A DNA stretch of 64,000 nt from assembly GCA_002361735.1 (NCBI GenBank), contig DETS01000103.1, positions 4,505-68,504 of the forward strand, read 5' to 3'. Both the position numbers and the translations under genes were made by a program. Source of the stretch: Lachnospiraceae bacterium UBA3282 (GTDB lineage Bacteria > Bacillota > Clostridia > Lachnospirales > Lachnospiraceae). Positions 52,316 through 60,100 of the stretch are shown here, in pieces (within the stretch, counting starts at the first letter, position 1; each line of letters opens with the position of its first letter). The notes beneath the pieces are model-generated. The model had not been told where the DNA came from and made no database searches. It was given only the letters and a program-made list of their open reading frames with translations.

Positions 52316-53986
52316 ATGGCAGAAAAAAGCTTAAAGGATCCGATATACGGTTACATTGAAATCGATGAATCAATTATGCATACCGTAGTTGACACGCCTA
52401 CCTTCCAACGTTTGCGCAATATTGTGCAGACCAGTTATGCACCTCTCTATTCAGCGGCAGTACATAATCGTTTCATCCATTCACTCGGCGTATATCATTT
52501 GGGGGAAATTGCTTATCGGGCAGTGGAAAAATCAATCCGGAACAACCATGAGATCGGCAATATAAAGGATTTGGACAGATATGGGGAGATATTTCGCCTT
52601 GCGTGTCTTTTGCATGATGTAGGTCACGCGCCATTTTCTCATACAGGTGAGGAATACTATTTAGATTTAAAACAAAAAGGGAGCAAAAGGTACAGTGAGC
52701 TGCATAATATGCTTATAGAGGCGGTCGGAAATGGACAGTTTAAGACAGACGTCAAAAGCAGAGAGATGAGGTTTGAACCGGCAAAGCCGCACGAGATTAT
52801 GAGCGCTATCGTAGCGTTAAGGCAATTTCCAAAATTATTTAATAACAGTAAAGAACGATCTTTTTTTGCCAGATGTATTACGGGTTATTGCTATACAAAA
52901 TTGACACAGAACCAAGATATCTGGAACTGTTTGATACGACTTCTGAATGCTGATGTCATTGATGTGGATAAATTGGATTATCTAATTAGGGATGCGTATA
53001 TTACGGGATTTGACACAGTGAAGATTGATTATGTCAGGTTATTGGGAGCTTTGTGCCTGTGGAGGGATGAAGAGGGAACTTGGAAATTAGTATTTCATAA
53101 GTCAGCTCTCAGTGTCATTCAAAATGTTGTCTTTGCTCATGATGCGGAGCGGCACTGGATACAAAATCATCCGGTAGTACAGTATGAAGGCTATATTTTA
53201 AATCATGCCATTGCGCAGGTCAATAGCCGATTTTCCGAGGCTGATCACGGATTGTTTTCGTATGAGACGTTGACGGAAGAGGGAAACCTGTTGGAGAATC
53301 ATATTCATATTTCTTTGTTGGCGGATGATGATTTGGTTTATTTAATGAAAAATGTTTGTCCGGATGAAACGACAAGGGAATATTTTAACAGGCAGAATCG
53401 CAGACATCCAATATGGAAGTCGGAAGCGGAATATAAAAGTTTGTTTTATTGCAGATCAGGGGAAGACAGCGATATAACCAACTTTATAGAAAAGGAGATT
53501 GATGATTTATCGCAATATGTCTTGAATATAACAGGGAAAGAGACGATAGATGAGTCTACAATAACAGCTTGTAAAAAGCAGATTGAGGAATTGAATCAAA
53601 AGGTAAATGAGGTCAAAAAAAGGGAAAAGGATGAGATTACCAAACTGTTAAAAGAAGCAAAAAAGCACCTTGAAGTCCTTGAATGTATGCATAGAGTAAC
53701 GATAAAAAGTGAAGTAGTGTTTGATTTGCTGATCTTGAGGGCAAACCAGTTTAACAGTGGCTTTTTGAAAGAGGAATTTGCACAACTTCCAATCTTATTT
53801 CCGGATAGAAATTGTACGAATGATTTCGGGAAGATTGTTAACAGTATGAATGCTGAAAAGACTGAAAAAAATGAATTTTTTTATATATTTTACAGAAGAA
53901 AACAGGGCGGAGGACAAAAAGAATCGATTGATGCGGAAGCTCTTGTGCAGGGGTTTGCTGATATAGCGAACAATAAGGCCAGATAA
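52316..53986 (+). CDS. HD-domain phosphohydrolase (SAMHD1/dGTPase-like)
   Basis: A 556-residue protein. The N-terminal half is an HD phosphohydrolase of the SAMHD1/YwfO type: DPIYGYIEIDESIMHTVVDTP, FQRLRNI, HNRFIHSLGVYHLG (first metal His), CLLHDVGHAPFSHTGEE (HD pair near residue 100) and NADVIDVDKLDYLIRD (last metal Asp). All four metal ligands are present. Relatives remove triphosphate from dNTPs or act on nucleotides. The C-terminal part (about 380-556) is helical with a coiled coil (ACKKQIEELNQKVNEVKKRE) and is not recognised. It is transcribed from its own promoter with a small gene 94 bp behind. Confidence 0.83.
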   Translation: MAEKSLKDPIYGYIEIDESIMHTVVDTPTFQRLRNIVQTSYAPLYSAAVHNRFIHSLGVYHLGEIAYRAVEKSIRNNHEIGNIKDLDRYGEIFRLACLLHDVGHAPFSHTGEEYYLDLKQKGSKRYSELHNMLIEAVGNGQFKTDVKSREMRFEPAKPHEIMSAIVALRQFPKLFNNSKERSFFARCITGYCYTKLTQNQDIWNCLIRLLNADVIDVDKLDYLIRDAYITGFDTVKIDYVRLLGALCLWRDEEGTWKLVFHKSALSVIQNVVFAHDAERHWIQNHPVVQYEGYILNHAIAQVNSRFSEADHGLFSYETLTEEGNLLENHIHISLLADDDLVYLMKNVCPDETTREYFNRQNRRHPIWKSEAEYKSLFYCRSGEDSDITNFIEKEIDDLSQYVLNITGKETIDESTITACKKQIEELNQKVNEVKKREKDEITKLLKEAKKHLEVLECMHRVTIKSEVVFDLLILRANQFNSGFLKEEFAQLPILFPDRNCTNDFGKIVNSMNAEKTEKNEFFYIFYRRKQGGGQKESIDAEALVQGFADIANNKAR

Positions 53987-54080
53987 ATTTTGGGCAGTTT
54001 TACCTATGTACAAGAAGAGGAATCTGGTTATAATAAAACTAAGCCATATATAAATATATAATATTATATTGAGGTGGAAT

Positions 54081-54452
54081 ATGAGCATAAAAATTGGAAT
54101 AGCAGATTTGGTTGCAAATGCACTCATTGAGTTAGTTGATAATGATGAGAATAATCGAGAGGTAACATACGAACAGTTGAACGAGTATGGCGCTCTTGTG
54201 ATTGAGACACTTAACGCGCAGAAAGAAGAGGCAATACTGATTATTTCTAAGGAAAGAACGAAAGCGTTCCTCTATGACTATTCTGATTTTTTTGAAGTTA
54301 GGGTCAATGCGAAAAAGGAAAAATGTATCGCTTTGAAGGAGGGGAAGACAACAGAAGAGTTGAAAGAGTTATTTAGAGGATATTTGTCTTTGGATATGCT
54401 GATGGCATTTATCAGTGAAAATACTTTACAGGCTCTAGGAATATCGCCGTGA
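54081..54452 (+). CDS. Small protein of unknown function downstream of the HD gene
   Basis: A 123-residue, probably soluble protein. I do not recognise it. It is acidic in the N-terminal half (LIELVDNDENNREVTYEQLN) with predicted helix, strand and a helical C-terminus. GAGGTGG precedes ATG 54081, so it is very likely translated. It is the last gene before a strong terminator and probably forms a two-gene unit with the HD phosphohydrolase; whether it regulates or binds that protein is unknown. Confidence 0.65.
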   Translation: MSIKIGIADLVANALIELVDNDENNREVTYEQLNEYGALVIETLNAQKEEAILIISKERTKAFLYDYSDFFEVRVNAKKEKCIALKEGKTTEELKELFRGYLSLDMLMAFISENTLQALGISP

Positions 54453-54487
54453 TATTGGTGTACTTGTATTGTAGATTGATATCAAAT

Positions 54488-54532
54488 AACCTTCGATTGC
54501 CAAAAAAGAAAAGGCAATCGGAGGTTGTTTTT
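54488..54532 (+). terminator. Rho-independent terminator after the HD gene pair
   Basis: AACCTTCGATTGCC and GGCAATCGGAGGTT pair along 14 bp with one T-G pair around an A-rich loop, followed by GTTTTTT. Confidence 0.9.
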
Positions 54533-54539
54533 TATGTAT

Positions 54540-54568
54540 TTGAGAATTATCCCTCAATGTGCTATAAT
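54540..54568 (+). promoter_or_regulatory. Sigma-A promoter for the epimerase/cytidylyltransferase/dehydrogenase operon
   Basis: TTGAGA (54540-54545), 17 bases, TATAAT (54563-54568), directly behind the terminator and about 42 bp before the start codon. Confidence 0.82.
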
Positions 54569-54610
54569 CTTTACACCACGATTAAAAAGAGCAGTACGGG
54601 AGGAAATCCG

Positions 54611-55273
54611 ATGGATTTTGAATTAACCGCATCTATGATGTGCGCAAATTACGGTAATCTGGAAAAGGAAGTCAGGGACCTGGAGGCAGGCGGCATCGAT
54701 TCCTTTCATATTGATATCATGGATGGGCGCTATGTGCCCAATTTTGCCATGTCCTTAAATGACATGGCTTATATCGCGTCTGCGACAAAGAAGCCGCTGG
54801 ACGTGCATCTGATGATAGAACATCCCAACAACAATATTCATATTTTTTTGGAAAAACTGCGCAAGGGCGATACCGTTTATATTCACCCGGAAGCGGAGTA
54901 TCATCCCTCTACCACCCTGCAAAAGATCATCAATGCGGGCATGATCCCGGGGATTGCCATCAATCCGGGCACCAGTATCGAGACGGTCATGGAGATGCTG
55001 GTGATCGTGAAAAAAGTGCTGGTGATGTCGGTGAACCCGGGGAATGCGGGACAGATGTATCTGCCTTATGTGGGCAAAAAAATCACGAAACTGTTAGCGA
55101 TCAAGGACGAGATAAATTTCGAGATTTATTGGGACGGTGCCTGCGGTGCGGATAAGATCATGCAGTACGCGCCCCGGGGAGTGAAGGGTTTTGTGCTGGG
55201 CACCACGCTTCTCTTTGGTAAGGAGGCGCCTTACGGAGAGACGCTGAAAAACATCCGCGAGCTGCATTTTTAA
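54611..55273 (+). CDS. Ribulose-phosphate 3-epimerase-family protein
   Basis: A 220-residue TIM-barrel protein of the ribulose-5-phosphate/allulose-6-phosphate 3-epimerase family. It shows LTASMMCANYGNLEKEV, the catalytic FHIDIMDGRYVPNFAM with Asp and metal ligands, DVHLMIEHP, and VMSVNPGNAGQMY; the C-terminal WDGACGAD replaces the usual DGG-type VDGG segment. The frame extends upstream, but AGGAGG-like AGGAAAT before ATG 54611 sets the start. It probably supplies a ketose phosphate for the two enzymes encoded next rather than being the main pentose phosphate pathway enzyme. Confidence 0.87.
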   Translation: MDFELTASMMCANYGNLEKEVRDLEAGGIDSFHIDIMDGRYVPNFAMSLNDMAYIASATKKPLDVHLMIEHPNNNIHIFLEKLRKGDTVYIHPEAEYHPSTTLQKIINAGMIPGIAINPGTSIETVMEMLVIVKKVLVMSVNPGNAGQMYLPYVGKKITKLLAIKDEINFEIYWDGACGADKIMQYAPRGVKGFVLGTTLLFGKEAPYGETLKNIRELHF

Positions 55274-55294
55274 GAGGAAATGGGGGATGCGGAT

Positions 55295-55984
55295 ATGGTG
55301 ACAGCGCTTCTTTTGTCCGGCGGGACAGGAACGAGGATGGGTGTGGAGACGCCGAAGCAGTACATAAAAGTAAAAGGCAGGATGATTATTGACTATTGCC
55401 TGCAGACGCTCCTTGGGCATGAGGCGATCGACGCTGTGCAGATTGTGGCGGACAAGATGTGGCAGGAGAAGATTCTTGCCTGTGTGGAGAATATATGGTG
55501 CGGCAAATTCCGCGGCTTTTCGCAGCCGGGGAAAACCAGACAGCTTTCTGTCTGGAACGGACTGACGGATATCAGAAAGTACGCCGGAAACGGGGATCAT
55601 GTGTTGATCCATGACGCGGCAAGACCGCTGGTGTCGGCACAGCAGATAACGGACTGCCTGGAAGCGGTGAAGGCAGGGCATGACGGGGCACTTCCCGTTC
55701 TGCCCATGAAAGATACGGTATATTACAGTGAGGACGGCGCGGCTGTCACTTCCCTTTTGGAGCGCAGCAGGATTTATGCGGGGCAGGCGCCGGAGCTTTT
55801 TGTGTTGGGGAAGTATTATGAGGCGAATCGGGCGCTTTTTCCGGAACGGATCTTGCGGATCAACGGCTCTACGGAACCGGCGGTGATGGCAGGCATGGAC
55901 ATTGCCATGATCCCGGGGGATGAGGGGAATTTTAAGATTACGACAAAGGCGGATCTGGAGCGGTTTGAGGAGATAATAAAATGA
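55295..55984 (+). CDS. IspD/TarI-like cytidylyltransferase
   Basis: A 229-residue protein of the IspD family with LLLSGGTGTRMG and the PKQYI CTP-binding motif at the N-terminus, HDAARPLVS in the middle and GNFKITTKADLERFE at the end. The family contains both IspD (isoprenoid synthesis) and TarI (CDP-ribitol synthesis). Its place between a pentulose-phosphate epimerase and a sugar-alcohol dehydrogenase gene favours a CDP-alditol role. ATG 55295 (GGGGGA upstream) is preferred to ATG 55280. It overlaps the next gene by 4 bp (ATGA). Confidence 0.82.
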   Translation: MVTALLLSGGTGTRMGVETPKQYIKVKGRMIIDYCLQTLLGHEAIDAVQIVADKMWQEKILACVENIWCGKFRGFSQPGKTRQLSVWNGLTDIRKYAGNGDHVLIHDAARPLVSAQQITDCLEAVKAGHDGALPVLPMKDTVYYSEDGAAVTSLLERSRIYAGQAPELFVLGKYYEANRALFPERILRINGSTEPAVMAGMDIAMIPGDEGNFKITTKADLERFEEIIK

Positions 55985-57051
55985 AGGCTTGGGTCTTACA
56001 TGGAATCAATGATCTTCGGTTCGAGGATATAAACTCTCCCACCATAGGAGAGAATGAAATTTTGCTTGCCGTGAAGGCGGTGGGGATCTGCGGCTCGGAC
56101 ATTCCGCGGGTATTTTATACAGGGACCTATTCTTATCCGCTGATTCCGGGGCATGAGTTTGCGGGACAGGTGGCGGCTGTGGGCGCGGCTGTGGATGAGA
56201 AATGGCAGGGAAAGCGGGTCGGCGTCTTTCCGTTGATTCCCTGCGGGGAATGTCCGCCCTGCCAAAGGGAACAGTATGAAATGTGTCGGCATTACGATTA
56301 TCTTGGCTCCCGCAGGAACGGCGCCTTTGCGGAGTATGTGGCAGTACCGGAGAAAAACCTGATTGCTCTGCCCGAAGGGGTGCGGTTTGAGGAAGCGGCG
56401 ATGCTGGAGCCGATGTCGGTGGCGGTGCATGCCATGAGAAAGGCGGCGCCTTCGCCGGAGGATCATATCGCAATCTGCGGTCTGGGCACGATCGGGTTGT
56501 TTCTGCTCATGTTTTTGCGGGAAGCGGGCTGCCTAAATGTGTCTGTGATCGGAAATAAAGACTTTCAGAAAAGAATGGCGCTGCAGCTGGGCTTGTCGGA
56601 AGCATCGTTTTGCGACAGCAGGACGCAGGAGGTAGAACAGTGGCTGTCCGAGCGGACGGGTGGAAAAGGCGCGGATGTGTTTTTTGAGTGCGTCGGAAAA
56701 AACGAGACCATGGTGCAGGCGGTCGATTTGACGGGACCCGGCGGGCGGATCATGCTCGTGGGCAACCCGGCGGCAGACATGACGATGCCGAAAGCGGTGT
56801 ACTGGAAGATCCTGCGCAATCAGTTGACGGTGTTTGGTACCTGGAACTCTTCCTTTACCCATAAAAAGGACGATGACTGGCATTATGTGTTGGACAGGCT
56901 GGAAGCGGGAAAGATTTCGCCGTCAGCGTTTATCACCCACCGGCTGCCGTTGGAGGAGCTGGACAGAGGGCTTTTGGTGATGAAGGATAAGCAGGAAGAA
57001 TACGGAAAAGTGATGATTTTACGAGGGACGAGTAAAAATTTTTGTCAATAA
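55981..57051 (+). CDS. Zinc-dependent medium-chain dehydrogenase (alditol-phosphate dehydrogenase-like)
   Basis: A 356-residue MDR alcohol dehydrogenase. It has the catalytic zinc ligand in GICGSDIPRV and PGHEFAGQV, the structural zinc cysteines in CGECPPCQREQYEMC, and the nucleotide-binding ICGLGTIGLFLLMFL near residues 163-177. It resembles galactitol-1-phosphate dehydrogenases and TarJ-type ribulose-5-phosphate reductases. With the preceding IspD/TarI-like protein, reduction of a ketose phosphate to an alditol phosphate followed by CTP activation is the likely sequence. The exact sugar is not known. Confidence 0.82.
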   Translation: MKAWVLHGINDLRFEDINSPTIGENEILLAVKAVGICGSDIPRVFYTGTYSYPLIPGHEFAGQVAAVGAAVDEKWQGKRVGVFPLIPCGECPPCQREQYEMCRHYDYLGSRRNGAFAEYVAVPEKNLIALPEGVRFEEAAMLEPMSVAVHAMRKAAPSPEDHIAICGLGTIGLFLLMFLREAGCLNVSVIGNKDFQKRMALQLGLSEASFCDSRTQEVEQWLSERTGGKGADVFFECVGKNETMVQAVDLTGPGGRIMLVGNPAADMTMPKAVYWKILRNQLTVFGTWNSSFTHKKDDDWHYVLDRLEAGKISPSAFITHRLPLEELDRGLLVMKDKQEEYGKVMILRGTSKNFCQ

Positions 57052-57065
57052 TAGCAAAAATTTCC

Positions 57066-57094
57066 TTGCCAAATGTGGGAGAACAACCGATACT
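57066..57094 (+). promoter_or_regulatory. Promoter candidate for the giant flagellin gene
   Basis: TTGCCA (57066-57071), 17 bases, GATACT (57089-57094) would be a moderate sigma-A site. The overlapping ACCGATAC (57086-57093) resembles a sigma-28 -10 box, as at 26510, but has no TAAA at the right distance. A leader of about 90 bases would follow. Confidence 0.4.
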
Positions 57095-57189
57095 TAAATA
57101 AGGAGTATTTTTTTTACAATTATACATTATAGCGTTCTTTTGGCTTTTGGTAAACATGGAGGTTGCGGAAAGAAGCGGAGGATTCAGTT

Positions 57190-60100
57190 ATGGGAGTTTC
57201 GTCAATACAGCACAATATGCTTATGGTGAATGCCAACCGGCATATGAATAAAAATGCAAAGGTGAAGGCAAAATCGGCGGAGAAGCTTTCTTCCGGGTAC
57301 AAAATTAACCGCGCGGCGGATGATGCGGCGGGTTTGTCTATGTCCGAGAAAATGCGTCGGATGGTCAATGGATTGAATCAGGGCTCGGAGAATGCACAAA
57401 ATGGTGTATCATGGGTGCAGATTGGTGACGGTTCTCTGGAGGAGACTCATGCCATGCTCCATCGAATGACGGAACTTGCTGTTAAGGCGTCTACCGAGAC
57501 GTGCACGGATGCCGACCGTATGATGATGGAGTCAGAATTTGACCATCTGCAGAAAGAGATTGACAGGCTCACAGATAATACCTATTTTAATGAGAAGCAT
57601 ATTTTCAAGGAACATGATTATCCGTATTATCAGATTGAGGGACAGGTACAGTGGCCTCAGAGTCTGATGCATAAGGTGCGTGCCGGTGAAAATGATCTGA
57701 TCATAACTTACAGGGAGAAGGAGACTGATCCGCCGAAGCAGGCGTCAATTACTGTGCCGCTCGGAGAGTATACGACGAGAGAATTGATGGATGAGATTGA
57801 TACGGCGCTGAGAGATGCGGGATTGATGGATGACGGCGTTGTGTTTGAGTACACGGATTTTGGAACCTGTAATCTGAATTTGGAAGGCGGGGAGAAGATC
57901 GATGATGTTTCCGGCGGGCTTACCTACCTGCTGTTTGATAAATATGACGGCGGCACGCTGGGCGCATTGATCGGAACGACGAAGTATTCTTCGCCGCTGG
58001 AAATTGTGAGAAATGAAAATGATAAACTGTATTTTAAGGTGATTCCCGCCGATGGAGATCCAAGTAAAGAAAGAGATATAGAGATCACGTTGGATCCGGG
58101 AGATTATTCAAAAGCAGCGCTGATCACAATTCTGAATCAGAAGCTGCAGGATCCGCAGCCTCAGGGCGCGGGCACAAACGTGACTGCGGAGGAATACGGC
58201 ACCGGGATCATGCTTTCCAGCCCGGACTATATTATTACGGAATTCAAGGGCAATATGTTCGAAATTGACGGAAAGATGCCCTATTACACATCCGTCTTTT
58301 ATGACAATATCCATCATGCGATGGTGACTTATGAGCCGGCAGAGCTTCAGGGAGGCGGCGTTCTGTCGGCACCTTCCTATAGGGATCCATATGGTAATGT
58401 TTATAAATCTACCGGCAGCGATCCCAAAAATCAGGAGTTTCATTTCAATGATCAAAACAGCCTTTTGGTGTTAAATCCAAACGGCGGCTCGGAGATTACC
58501 ATTGATTTTATGCAGATGGATCCGAATCAGAAAAAGGATATGCAAAACGTGGTTTCCTTCCTGAACCGGGAGTTTGCAAAGAATAGTGCGGAATTGAGGG
58601 CGGAAGTGGTGCATCTGAGCGAGCGGCAGAATGTGGGAAACGGGAAATATGAGTACCGCGATGCGCTGCGGATCGTTTCTACAGCAAAGGGCAAGGAGAT
58701 GGAAAGCACTATCGGGATCAATAAGACGAAGAGCACTGCTTATGATCTTCTCTTCACTTCCGAAAGCAAGACCATTTATGGGGATAAGGCTGAATTTGGA
58801 GGAAACAACGGAGGACCGTCAACGAATTTCCGCCTGTTTGGAAAGGAGACTGTAAGCGGCGGGCTGAATGTGAAAAATATGCAGAACGATGCCTTTACCT
58901 TCACTTATACGATGGATGGTAAAACAGAGACTTTTGACGTCGTTCTGGCGGAGAAGAATTATTCCGGAACGGAGCTGGCAGCGGAAATTGAGAGGCAGCT
59001 GAATGCGCATTTTACCGGGGCGGCTGATGTTGATGATAAGTATAAAGACGATGACGGGAAAGTCTTTAAAGTGAGATTGGGAAAATCTTCGGAGCCGGGG
59101 CTTAGTAATCTTGATTCGAACCAGAGCGGTCATATTGTGTTGGAGGGCGCGACAGCATTTGTCACCAATATTTCGGTGAACGCTTTTTCGAGCACAAATA
59201 CCGGCTATGACGATATTTTTGAGGGCGAAAAGAGGATACCGGTAGGAGTGCCGGAAACCGGCAGGGCAACCCAGATCGTGTTACCCGATAATATGGCAAA
59301 GGTGGATCCGGTAACCGGTAAGGTGACAATTGACGGTGCTTATAATAAATTAAAGGTGCGGGTGGACGGAGACGAGGACTGGCGGGAAGTGGACATCGCC
59401 GGAACATGGGACTCTTATGAAAAGCTGGCGGAGCATATTACAAATGAGCTTGCCCCCACCGGAGAGCCGATTTCCTTTAATACATACTCGGTGCAGGGGA
59501 CGACGAAAAGCGTTGCGCCCAGGCAAGTTGATCATAAGGAGGGGAATACATCTTCGAACGTCGGGTTCTTTACATATACAAAGCGGGGATACACGCATAG
59601 GACCGGACCGGAAGGCGAAACCGGGACGCGTGACGCGAATGATGCACCGGTGATTACATTTGGCGCGGATCTTGACGGTGAGATAAAAATTACGGATAAG
59701 AATAAAGACTTAAACTTTAATCTGCTTCTCGGTAAGGAGGGTTCGGAGACAACAAAAGAAGTTAAAATAAATTTAAAGAATCTGCTGCCGTCCGGACAGG
59801 ATAAATTTGCCGATATCGACGCTTTTTGTACGGCGGTGCAGGGTGCGGTGAACGCGCAGCTCGGGGTGTCGGCGGATAGTTATGGCGGCGTTAAGGTGGA
59901 GCCAGACGGTAACCGGGTAACGCTGACAGGCGGTCTGAAGAATGTCGTTGACCCTAATTCCGAAGTGGATGCGGCGAAGGTTAAGATTGTCATGGACACG
60001 GCGGAAGGCGGTTTTCTCTATGATTTGCATGGCGTAACATCCGAGGCGTCCTATACAGTGGGGGCGTGGGAGACGGAATCGGGAAACAATAAGGGCACTT

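Noticed and set aside
55295..55984. Housekeeping IspD of the MEP isoprenoid pathway
   Set aside because: The family match would allow it, but the operon with a ketose-phosphate epimerase and an alditol dehydrogenase favours a CDP-alditol enzyme. Without the rest of the genome this cannot be settled.
57036..57063. Terminator after the zinc dehydrogenase gene
   Set aside because: AAATTTTTG/CAAAAATTT can pair, but the stem is nearly all A-T, starts inside the coding region and lacks a U-tract.
57070..57093. Sigma-28 promoter of the flagellin gene
   Set aside because: ACCGATAC is present, but the nearest AAA-rich -35 candidate is only 12-13 bases away and no TAAA is at 14-16 bases. It is kept only as a weak combined promoter candidate.
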